In this document: one piece after another, positions 1-6,866 of the stretch | How positions within the stretch are numbered: position 1 is the first letter of the stretch | Layout: each line of letters starts with the position of its first letter | Source of the DNA: CALAZP01 sp964410725 | Lineage (GTDB): Bacteria; Bacteroidota; Bacteroidia; Chitinophagales; Saprospiraceae | Length of the DNA stretch: 64,000 nt | Direction: 5' to 3' | Assembly: GCA_964410725.1 (NCBI GenBank) | Contig: CAYPID010000004.1 | Location: 1 to 64,000 of the forward strand | Notes under the pieces: generated by a model | The model's input: the letters and a program-made list of their open reading frames with translations, nothing else | The model's database searches: none | Told to the model about the DNA's origin: nothing | Program-made: the position numbers and the translations under genes

Positions 1-50
1 CTAACCCAAACAAATAAACACAAAAACTACTTTAGTTTATAAAACAATAA

Positions 51-99
51 TAGGAGTTTACTCCTAATAAACCAATAAAAAACTGTTTTTTATTTTTTT
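51..99. terminator. AT-rich hairpins, possible terminator of an off-window gene
   Basis: Two inverted repeats lie in the gene-free left edge. The first is TAGGAGT (51-57) with ACTCCTA (60-66). The second is AATAAAAAAC (74-83) with GTTTTTTATT (85-94), a perfect 10-bp pair around one base, followed by a run of T to position 99. The second resembles a weak intrinsic terminator, perhaps for a gene beyond the left edge. The rest of 1-152 shows nothing I can assign; no clear TAnnTTTG promoter precedes yaaA. Confidence 0.35.
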
Positions 100-152
100 A
101 ACCCTAATAATTTTTTAAAATCCTATAAAAGCCTAATTAAAACTTGAACGAG

Positions 153-917
153 ATGATTGTGCTGCTTTCACCTTCTAAAACCCTTGATTTTGATAAAAAT
201 AGCAATGAAGTTCCTTTCACCCAGCCTCAGTTTATGACTGAAACCAAGCAATTGGTTAGTATAATGAAAAAGAAAAAGGTTGATGAATTAAGGTCGCTCA
301 TGGATGTCAGTGAAAAAATAGCTACACTGAATGTGCAGCGATATCGAGAATTCGATCCGGAGTTTAGTCTTGAAAACTCCAAACAAGCGGTTTTGGCATT
401 CAAAGGAGATGTTTATACAGGGCTTCAAGCATCAGATTGGAATCTCGAAGATTTAAATTTTGCTCAAAACCATATTAGAATTTTATCTGGTCTGTACGGG
501 ATACTTCGACCATTAGATTTGATGATGCCCTATCGCCTCGAGATGGGAATTGGACTTGAAAATTCAAAGGGTAATAATTTGTATAAATTTTGGGGTAATA
601 AACTGACTAAAAAATTGCAGTCAGAACTAGATGAAACTGAAACCCCATTGGTGGTAAATTTGGCCTCTCAAGAATATGCAAAGGCCATTAATTTTAAAGC
701 TATTAAAGGTAAAGTTGTTCATTTTCAATTTCAGGAAGAAAGAGATGGCAAACTGACTTTTATCTCTTTCAATGCTAAAAAAGCCAGGGGTTTGATGGCC
801 CATCATATAGTGACCCAAAGAATAACTAATGTAGAGGATTTGAAGGCATTTAGTGCGGAAAACTACCTTTTTAACGAGGAACTTTCTAGCGAAGCCCAAT
901 TTGTTTTTACCCGATAG
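153..917 (+). CDS. yaaA: Peroxide stress protein YaaA (DUF328/UPF0246)
   Basis: The 254-residue product matches the YaaA family along its whole length, with the family signatures LLSPSKTLDF at the N-terminus, AFKGDVYTGLQ, LSGLYGVLRP-like (LSGLYGILRPLDLMMPYRLEMG) and KKARGLM near the C-terminus. In E. coli YaaA limits free iron and DNA damage during peroxide stress; the protein is cytosolic. I choose the ATG at 153 rather than the in-frame TTG at 144 because it puts MIVLLSPSKTL at the family's usual N-terminus. It stands alone, 71 nt before the next gene, and its promoter is not obvious. The family assignment is secure; the physiological role is taken from E. coli. Confidence 0.95.
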   Translation: MIVLLSPSKTLDFDKNSNEVPFTQPQFMTETKQLVSIMKKKKVDELRSLMDVSEKIATLNVQRYREFDPEFSLENSKQAVLAFKGDVYTGLQASDWNLEDLNFAQNHIRILSGLYGILRPLDLMMPYRLEMGIGLENSKGNNLYKFWGNKLTKKLQSELDETETPLVVNLASQEYAKAINFKAIKGKVVHFQFQEERDGKLTFISFNAKKARGLMAHHIVTQRITNVEDLKAFSAENYLFNEELSSEAQFVFTR

Positions 918-988
918 ATTTTTTTCAACTTTATGACCGTCTCATTTTAGATTTCACTATATTGATACCTGTCTTTAACAATAGAGCC

Positions 989-3445
989 ATGAAATTCATA
1001 AAATTAATTACCAGTCTTGGAATCAATGCCCTCTGGTTGAGTTTTCTCCTCAATCCAAGTTTTTTTGGGTTATCTATTCCGCCTATCGGCAAAATACTCA
1101 ATCCCTTTTCCGGGTTCTGGCAACAGGCCGAAAAGGTGGAGAGAGTTTCTGGGAAGGAGATAGACCTAAAGGGGCTACAAGCCAAGGGAAAAGTGATTTT
1201 CGATGAGAGGATGGTTCCGCATATTTTTGCACCTACCAATAATGAGGCTTTCTACCTTCAAGGATACATCGAAGCGATGCTTAGGCTCTGGCAAATGGAT
1301 ATTTCTGTAAGATCAGCTGGGGGTACCCTGTCTGAAATTTTAGGAGAAAGAACCCTTTCTATAGACATTGGACAGCGCAAAAAAAGAATGATTGCCGCCG
1401 CGAAAACCAATATGGAAGTTTGGAAAAAATCAGGGGAGGAGTGGTCTGCTATTGAAGCCTACACCAATGGAGTTAATGCGTATATTAATCAATTAACCCC
1501 AGCTCAATACCCGCTGGAATTCAAGCTCTTGGATTATGAACCTACTCCATGGACTCCATTAAAATCAGTCTTGTTTTTTATGTCCATGGTAGAATCTTTA
1601 AATTTTCAACACAGCGATATCAAGGCCACTAATAGTTTCCAACTTTTGGGATCAGAGAATTTCTCCAAACTTTTTCCAGAGTGGAATCCCAAACAAGTTC
1701 CTGTTATTAGTGAGCCGGCTTTGGATTACGCCATGTTAGAAGTAAAAGAGGAACCCAAGACAACAAATCTGAATTCCGAATCTGTCAGTTTGTCGCCTCC
1801 TCAAGGTAAAATATACGATAGTCAAACGGCCTTTTTAGCCCAGCCTCCGTTGGCTAATGGAAGCAATAATTGGGCAATTAGTGGTCAGAAATCTAAATCC
1901 GGTTATCCCATATTGGCCAATGATCCACATCTATTTTTAACGCTTCCCGCTATTTGGATGGAAACACAGATTCAAACTCCTGAAATCAATGCGTATGGGG
2001 CTAGTTTGCCTGGCCTCCCAGGAATTGTAATCGGTTTCAATGAACAATCAGCCTGGGGATTAACCAATGTCGGTCAAGATGTTTTAGATTGGTATGAGAT
2101 TACTTGGCAAGATGAAAATAAGAATGCTTATTGGTTAGATGGTGAATGGGTGCCTGTCGAAAACATTATTGAAGAAATTGTAGTAAAGGGGCGAAAAATC
2201 CCTGTAGAGGAAACGATCAAGGTCACCAAGTGGGGCCCTGTTGTTTCTTTTGATGAAAAGGCTTTCGATAAGGATTTAGCTATGCATTGGCTTTCTCATC
2301 AACCATTAGAGGAAAGACCATTTTATGAAATAGGCGCTTTTATCAGGATGATGAAAAATAAAGGTTACGAAGATTACCGAGAAGCCATCCGTGGATTTAG
2401 TAGGCCTGCTCAAAATTTTTTGTACGCATCTAATCAAGGTGACATAGCATTAACGGTTACTGGCAAATTACCTATTAAGGAAAGAGGACAAGGCAGATTA
2501 ATATCTCCTGGCGACAAGAGTACTAATGGTTGGAAGGGATTCATCCCCTTTGAATCCTTACCCTATTCTCATAATCCGCCCAGTCAATATGTTGCCTCTG
2601 CCAACCAACATTCCACCGATCCAGCTTATCCCTATTATTACAATGGCGGGTTTGATGACTACCGAGGCAGATATATCAATCGAATTCTAAGCAGGGAAGA
2701 ATCGTTAGGAGTAGAGGATTTCATGAAAATCCAAAATGATAATTATAGTATCTATGCAGAGGAAGGATTGCCAGCACTTTTATCGTTATTGGATGGCCAT
2801 GCGCTTCAAACTGAAAATGAAAAAAATATATTCGCTCAGTTAAAGGAATGGTCCTATTCGTTTGAAGCCAAAGAATCTGCGCCGGTATATTTTCTGGAAT
2901 GGATGAATAAGACCTATCGATGGACATTTGATGAGTTGGAAAATTCAGAAAACCAAGGTTCTTTTTTGATGCCAGAAAATTGGGTTTTGATTGATTTGTT
3001 ACAAAATCAGCCTTCTGATCCTATTTTTGATCGAGTGGCAACAACAGAATTAGAGTCTGCCCAAGATTTGGTTACGGCCTCCTTTTTGGAGATGGCAGCT
3101 GAAATAAGTGCGCCTGTCAGTTGGGAGGAATACAAGGGTACTCAGATTCAACATTTAGGTAGGATTGCCCCTTTAGGCTCAGAATTACTCAATGTTGGGG
3201 GATTTGCAGATGCCCTTAATGCGATTAAAAAGGGACATGGGCCATCATGGCGGATGATTGTTGAATTAGGCCCAAAGCCCAAGGCTTTTGGGGTTTATCC
3301 AGGAGGTCAATCAGGCAACCCTGGAAGCCCTTTTTATGATTTTCAAATTCAAAATTGGGTGGAGGGGAAATATTATCCATTGAACCTATATTCCAGTGCG
3401 GAGGAAGCTGCCCAATTCTCATTTATGAGCTTTAATTTCGAATAA
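989..3445 (+). CDS. Penicillin acylase family protein (Ntn hydrolase)
   Basis: The 818-residue product is an N-terminal-nucleophile amidohydrolase precursor of the penicillin amidase (S45) family. An N-terminal hydrophobic segment (about residues 1-25) suggests export. The alpha-chain region carries GYIEAMLRLWQMD. The expected autocleavage site is Gly291/Ser292 in NGSNNWAISG, and Ser292 would become the catalytic N-terminal nucleophile of the beta chain. Downstream NDPHL, SLPGLPGIVIGFN and AYGASLPG are family hallmarks. Members cleave amide bonds of penicillins, acyl-homoserine lactones or other N-acyl compounds, so the substrate cannot be read from sequence. The ATG at 989 is preferred over an in-frame TTG at 962 because it starts directly before the signal-like segment. 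The next gene begins one base after its stop, suggesting co-transcription. Confidence 0.92.
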   Translation: MKFIKLITSLGINALWLSFLLNPSFFGLSIPPIGKILNPFSGFWQQAEKVERVSGKEIDLKGLQAKGKVIFDERMVPHIFAPTNNEAFYLQGYIEAMLRLWQMDISVRSAGGTLSEILGERTLSIDIGQRKKRMIAAAKTNMEVWKKSGEEWSAIEAYTNGVNAYINQLTPAQYPLEFKLLDYEPTPWTPLKSVLFFMSMVESLNFQHSDIKATNSFQLLGSENFSKLFPEWNPKQVPVISEPALDYAMLEVKEEPKTTNLNSESVSLSPPQGKIYDSQTAFLAQPPLANGSNNWAISGQKSKSGYPILANDPHLFLTLPAIWMETQIQTPEINAYGASLPGLPGIVIGFNEQSAWGLTNVGQDVLDWYEITWQDENKNAYWLDGEWVPVENIIEEIVVKGRKIPVEETIKVTKWGPVVSFDEKAFDKDLAMHWLSHQPLEERPFYEIGAFIRMMKNKGYEDYREAIRGFSRPAQNFLYASNQGDIALTVTGKLPIKERGQGRLISPGDKSTNGWKGFIPFESLPYSHNPPSQYVASANQHSTDPAYPYYYNGGFDDYRGRYINRILSREESLGVEDFMKIQNDNYSIYAEEGLPALLSLLDGHALQTENEKNIFAQLKEWSYSFEAKESAPVYFLEWMNKTYRWTFDELENSENQGSFLMPENWVLIDLLQNQPSDPIFDRVATTELESAQDLVTASFLEMAAEISAPVSWEEYKGTQIQHLGRIAPLGSELLNVGGFADALNAIKKGHGPSWRMIVELGPKPKAFGVYPGGQSGNPGSPFYDFQIQNWVEGKYYPLNLYSSAEEAAQFSFMSFNFE

Positions 3446-3446
3446 A

Positions 3447-3797
3447 ATGAAGAATTGGATTTTACTATTAGTACCTATTACCGTATTTTCTTGGTTTACC
3501 CCTTGGTTAGCCATGCCCCTAATTACTATGATATGGGCCATTTTTACCGAAGGTAAAATCATTCACAAAGTTATAGGTTCATTTGCTATAGTTAACCTGT
3601 ATTGGATGATTTATGCGGGAGTGTTAGATATTCAAAATCAGCAAATATTAAGTACCCGAATGGCGCAACTATTTGCTATTCATCCTCCTATTTTGCTTTT
3701 GGTAATCACAGGACTACTGGGAGGCATCACTGCCGCTTTGGCTGCTTGGGGAGGAGGGGTAATTCGACATTTTGTGTACCAAGAATCAAATAACTAA
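3447..3797 (+). CDS. Small membrane protein, unknown function
   Basis: This 116-residue product is almost entirely hydrophobic, with about three to four predicted membrane segments (roughly residues 4-30, 39-60 and 75-105) and a short polar C-terminus. I do not recognise a named family. It starts one base after the penicillin-acylase stop codon, so it is very probably translated from the same mRNA. The following gene begins 7 nt after its stop. The close packing supports a real gene; a functional link to the acylase is only a guess from position. Confidence 0.7.
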   Translation: MKNWILLLVPITVFSWFTPWLAMPLITMIWAIFTEGKIIHKVIGSFAIVNLYWMIYAGVLDIQNQQILSTRMAQLFAIHPPILLLVITGLLGGITAALAAWGGGVIRHFVYQESNN

Positions 3798-3804
3798 CGA
3801 AACC

Positions 3805-4155
3805 ATGAAAAAGAGTAAGCAAAAGTGTGAGGAGGAATTCAAACAGCATTTGGGCGCTTTTATCATCGTCTCATTTTTCTTATTCCTACTGAATATGTTT
3901 ACCTCACCCAGTACTTGGTGGTTTAAATTTCCCGTTTTAGGTTGGTCGGTGGGTATTGCGTTTCATTATTTAGATGTATATGGATTTCCAGGAATGGGGA
4001 GGCAAACTAGATACTCGGATATCCAGGAAGAACCTCGAAAACCTGTGAAAATTTCCGGACAACTTCCAAGTGAAACAGATTTGGAAGGGGAAGAGGATAC
4101 CCTTGTCTTAAAACGGGAGGCACACAAGAAATGGAGAGACGAAGATTTGGTATAG
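3805..4155 (+). CDS. 2TM-domain protein
   Basis: The 116-residue product has an N-terminal charged segment, two closely spaced membrane helices (about residues 17-32 and 39-55) with FPVLGWSVGIAFHYLDVYG between and after them, and a charged, acidic C-terminal tail. This arrangement fits the Bacteroidota '2TM domain' family (PF13239), which is also found attached to LytTR-type histidine kinases; the function is unknown. The ATG at 3805 is chosen over an upstream in-frame ATG that would overlap the previous gene by 26 nt. It lies in a probable three-gene unit with the acylase and the preceding membrane protein. Confidence 0.75.
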   Translation: MKKSKQKCEEEFKQHLGAFIIVSFFLFLLNMFTSPSTWWFKFPVLGWSVGIAFHYLDVYGFPGMGRQTRYSDIQEEPRKPVKISGQLPSETDLEGEEDTLVLKREAHKKWRDEDLV

Positions 4156-4175
4156 TAATATTATTACTATATTTA
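4151..4175 (+). terminator. AT-rich hairpin at the end of the 2TM gene
   Basis: TATAGTAATA (4151-4160) and TATTACTATA (4162-4171) form a perfect 10-bp inverted repeat around a single base, which includes the stop codon of the 2TM gene and is followed by TTTATTT. It could act as a weak intrinsic terminator, but its pure A/T stem makes that uncertain. Confidence 0.35.
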
Positions 4176-4204
4176 TTTCCTCGAAAAACCCTTAATGTTA
4201 AACT

Positions 4205-4930
4205 TTGGATAAGCTACTGGTAATTATACCCACCTATAACGAGAAAGAAAATATTGCAAAAATCATAGCTGCAGTTTTTTCTTTACCCGTGAGATTCGAG
4301 ATTCTAGTTATTGATGATGGTTCTCCAGATGGAACCGCTGATATTGTAAGTGGATTGATGGAAAACCACCCCAACCAGCTCCATTTACTCAAACGAAAAG
4401 GCAAGCTTGGCTTGGGGACTGCCTATATTGCAGGCTTTAAATGGGGTTTGGAGCGTGACTATTCTCATTTTTTTGAAATGGATGCTGATTTTTCGCACAA
4501 TCCCAAAGATTTAGTTCGACTTTACGAAGCTTGTCAATCAGGCGGGGACTTAGCGGTTGGGTCCAGGTATGTGAAAGGAGGTAAATTAGAAAATTGGCCA
4601 TTCGACCGCATCTTCCTTTCAAAAGGAGCAAGTTTTTACGTTCGGTTAATTACCTGGATGCCAGTAATGGATCCCACTGCTGGATTTGTATGTTATACCC
4701 GAGAAGTTCTAAGCACCATTGATTTAGACAAAATACAATTTGTCGGCTACGCTTTTCAGATAGAGATGAAATATGCTGCACGGCAAAAGGGTTTCTCCAT
4801 AGTTGAAGTTCCGATTACATTCACCGACAGAATTGAAGGGGCAAGCAAAATGAGCGGAGGAATCGTAAAGGAAGCTATTTTCGGGGTACTCAAAATGAGA
4901 TTAAAAGCCTTAGTCGGGTACTATCACTAA
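4205..4930 (+). CDS. Polyprenol monophosphomannose synthase-like glycosyltransferase (GT2)
   Basis: The 241-residue product is a family 2 glycosyltransferase of the dolichol-phosphate mannosyltransferase (DPM1) type. The nucleotide-binding region shows IIPTYNEKENI (7-17) and VIDDGSPDGT (35-44); the metal-binding DXD is Asp93-Ala-Asp95 in EMDADFSHNP; GSRYVKGG and TDRIEGASKMS are typical DPM1 motifs. The enzyme would transfer a hexose from a nucleotide sugar to a polyprenyl phosphate at the cytoplasmic face of the membrane. No C-terminal membrane region is present, as in the short soluble class. The start is a TTG at 4205: the only nearby ATG (4195) is out of frame and stops at once. A terminator follows the gene. 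Confidence 0.9.
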   Translation: MDKLLVIIPTYNEKENIAKIIAAVFSLPVRFEILVIDDGSPDGTADIVSGLMENHPNQLHLLKRKGKLGLGTAYIAGFKWGLERDYSHFFEMDADFSHNPKDLVRLYEACQSGGDLAVGSRYVKGGKLENWPFDRIFLSKGASFYVRLITWMPVMDPTAGFVCYTREVLSTIDLDKIQFVGYAFQIEMKYAARQKGFSIVEVPITFTDRIEGASKMSGGIVKEAIFGVLKMRLKALVGYYH

Positions 4931-4990
4931 AATTTTCTGATATTCTATAGGGTTCAGCTGAGGTATTTTACCGGCTTGACCAATCCATGG

Positions 4991-5017
4991 CATTCCCATT
5001 TGGGAATGTTTTTTTTT
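4991..5017 (+). terminator. Intrinsic terminator after the GT2 gene
   Basis: CATTCCCA (4991-4998) and TGGGAATG (5001-5008) form a perfect stem followed directly by nine T residues (5009-5017). This is a canonical rho-independent terminator. It separates the upstream unit from the mraZ promoter that lies just downstream. Confidence 0.85.
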
Positions 5018-5035
5018 GCTACTTTGAAAAAAAAG

Positions 5036-5060
5036 TGGGAATTTGTGGTAAAATGTGTCA
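5036..5060 (+). promoter_or_regulatory. MraZ-operator-like direct repeats
   Basis: Three repeats starting with TG are spaced exactly 10 bp apart: GTGGGA (5035-5040), GTGGTA (5045-5050) and GTGTCA (5055-5060). In E. coli and Mycoplasma, MraZ binds TGGG-type direct repeats with one-helical-turn spacing upstream of its own gene and represses the dcw operon. The first repeat is perfect and the other two are decayed. They sit between a terminator and the mraZ -7 element, where a repressor would block the -33 region. The assignment as an autoregulatory site is inference. Confidence 0.6.
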
Positions 5061-5068
5061 GAAACATA

Positions 5069-5076
5069 TACATTTG
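5069..5076 (+). promoter_or_regulatory. Bacteroidota-type -7 promoter element for the dcw operon
   Basis: TACATTTG matches the Bacteroidota sigma-ABfr consensus TAnnTTTG. A TTTG at 5042-5045, 23 nt upstream, can serve as the -33 element and lies inside the MraZ-like repeats. Transcription would begin near 5083, leaving a leader of about 16 nt before the mraZ GTG. Confidence 0.6.
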
Positions 5077-5098
5077 AGTAATTAAATATGTGTAAGTA

Positions 5099-5572
5099 GT
5101 GGCGCTTCAACTGTTAGGCGAATACGATTGTAAAATTGATCCTAAAGGAAGAATGAGACTTCCATCGGGTTTAATAGGCCAATTGGGGGAGCGAGAGAGC
5201 TATACTTTTGTAATCAATAGGGGTTTTGAGAATTGTCTGATGCTTTATCCCATAGAAGTTTGGGAAGAAATCAGCAAAAAAATCAACCAATTGAATACTT
5301 ATGGAAGGAAGGAGCGAGAGTTTGTGAGGTATTTCTATAGAGGAGCCTCAAAGATAACCATGGATGCGGCAGATCGTATTTTGTTGACGAAGGGATTATT
5401 GGATTATGCGGGGATTGATAAAGATGTGGTGTTATCTGCTTTCAATGATTCTATTGAAATCTGGTCAAAGGACCAGTATGATAATATGCTGGATAATGAG
5501 CCTGATAATTTTGCTGATTTAGCAGAAGAATTATTAGGGTCTTCGAAAACCAACTTGTTGGGAGATGAATAA
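5099..5572 (+). CDS. mraZ: Transcriptional regulator MraZ
   Basis: This 157-residue protein opens the dcw cluster. It has two AbrB-like swapped-hairpin MraZ domains: the first with YDCKIDPKGRMRLPSGL (about 9-25) and the second with ITMDAADRILLTKGLL (about 85-100). MraZ binds DNA upstream of its own gene and represses the division and cell wall operon. The start is a GTG at 5099, directly downstream of a plausible promoter and of three 10-bp-spaced TGGGA-like repeats. The end overlaps rsmH by 8 nt, so translation is probably coupled. Confidence 0.96.
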   Translation: MALQLLGEYDCKIDPKGRMRLPSGLIGQLGERESYTFVINRGFENCLMLYPIEVWEEISKKINQLNTYGRKEREFVRYFYRGASKITMDAADRILLTKGLLDYAGIDKDVVLSAFNDSIEIWSKDQYDNMLDNEPDNFADLAEELLGSSKTNLLGDE

Positions 5573-6479
5573 GGACTACCATATTCCTGTTTTGGGACCA
5601 GAGTCCATTGAAATGCTCAATATTCGACCCAATGGGATTTATGTGGATGCCACATTTGGTGGAGGAGGGCACAGCAGTTTGATTTTGAAAAGACTGGGAG
5701 AAAGTGGTCATTTGTTTGGAATTGATCGGGACCAAGATGCGCATCAAAATACCTTTGAAGACAATCGGTTTACACTGATTGCGCACAATTATCGGTACAT
5801 GAATCGATTTTTAAGGTATTACGGGGTTCAACAAGTTGATGGGATTTTAGCTGATTTAGGCGTTTCATCCTATCAGTTTGATACAGATGTGAGGGGGTTT
5901 TCACACAGAATGCAAGGACCTTTAGATATGAGGATGAACCAAAGGGGGGGGAAGACTGCAGGAGAGGTTTTAAATGAATTATCGGCTGGAGAACTTCAGC
6001 AAATCTTTAGTGAATATGGAGAGGTGAGGAATGCTAAAACTTTGGCGGAGCGAATTTTGCAAAGGAGGAGTCAGTACCCATTTGAGCGTGTAGAGGATTT
6101 AACCGCTATTTTGGAGCACACTTATAGAGGCAATCAAGCCAGGTATTTTGCCCAAGTTTTTCAGGCACTTCGCATTTATGTCAATGAAGAAATGGATTCT
6201 TTAAAAGAATTTTTGGAACAAGTGGTGGAAGTTTTAAAACCGGGAGGTAGGCTGGTGGTCATTTCATACCATTCTTTGGAAGACCGAATGGTAAAGAATT
6301 TGATAAGATCAGGAAATGTGAGGGGAGAGCTTTTGAAAGACGAATTTGGTAGGGTGAAAAATTCCCTTCAAGCAATTAATGCAAAGGTTATTGTTCCTGA
6401 TGAAAGTGAAATTACCCGTAATTCAAGGGCTCGGAGCGCCAAAATGCGAGTAGCTGAAAAAATAGAAAACGATGGTTAA
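5565..6479 (+). CDS. rsmH: 16S rRNA (cytosine(1402)-N(4))-methyltransferase RsmH
   Basis: The 304-residue product is RsmH (formerly MraW). It methylates N4 of C1402 in the decoding centre of 16S rRNA using S-adenosylmethionine. The SAM-binding loop is Asp28-Ala-Thr-Phe-Gly-Gly-Gly-Gly-His36. Further family motifs are ILADLGVSSYQFD, RGFSHRMQGPLDMRMNQ and LVVISYHSLEDRMVK, and the C-terminus has the expected SRARSAKMRVAE. Length is normal. It overlaps mraZ upstream (8 nt) and the FtsL-like gene downstream (8 nt), as in most dcw clusters. Confidence 0.97.
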   Translation: MNKDYHIPVLGPESIEMLNIRPNGIYVDATFGGGGHSSLILKRLGESGHLFGIDRDQDAHQNTFEDNRFTLIAHNYRYMNRFLRYYGVQQVDGILADLGVSSYQFDTDVRGFSHRMQGPLDMRMNQRGGKTAGEVLNELSAGELQQIFSEYGEVRNAKTLAERILQRRSQYPFERVEDLTAILEHTYRGNQARYFAQVFQALRIYVNEEMDSLKEFLEQVVEVLKPGGRLVVISYHSLEDRMVKNLIRSGNVRGELLKDEFGRVKNSLQAINAKVIVPDESEITRNSRARSAKMRVAEKIENDG

Positions 6480-6810
6480 AATAGTTGAACCGCCGAAGCA
6501 CAGCTTACAGGATAGTATTCCTAAGAAAAACTTAGGAACAGAGGTCATTGCACAAAACCTTAAATACATTTTGTTTTTGGGTTTTTTGGCTGCTCTATAC
6601 ATTGGTAATTCTCACAGTTCTGAAAAGAAGATTAGAGATATTCAAGAATTGCAAAAGGAATTGAAGGAGGTCAGATGGACTTATTTGTCGTTAAAATCTG
6701 AGGTGATGATGGAGAGTCAGTATTCTGAGGTAGTGAAGAAAGTCGCTCCATTAGGTTTGACTCCCGAAGGTGCTCAACCTAAAATTTTTGAAGTAATAAA
6801 GGAACAATAA
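6472..6810 (+). CDS. ftsL: FtsL-like cell division protein
   Basis: The 112-residue product has a cytoplasmic N-terminus of about 28 residues, one membrane helix (about 29-45, YILFLGFLAALYIGNSH), and a periplasmic heptad-rich coiled coil (about 48-90). It occupies the ftsL position between rsmH and ftsI and matches the Bacteroidota FtsL-like family. FtsL forms a bitopic complex with FtsB and DivIC-like partners and activates FtsWI. Sequence similarity to proteobacterial FtsL is weak, so the name rests on topology, length and position. It overlaps rsmH by 8 nt. Confidence 0.85.
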   Translation: MVKIVEPPKHSLQDSIPKKNLGTEVIAQNLKYILFLGFLAALYIGNSHSSEKKIRDIQELQKELKEVRWTYLSLKSEVMMESQYSEVVKKVAPLGLTPEGAQPKIFEVIKEQ

Positions 6811-6866
6811 ATAGGAAGAATAAGGAATAGTGGGAAGTAAGGCTCAATTGATAAGGAATAGCGATA

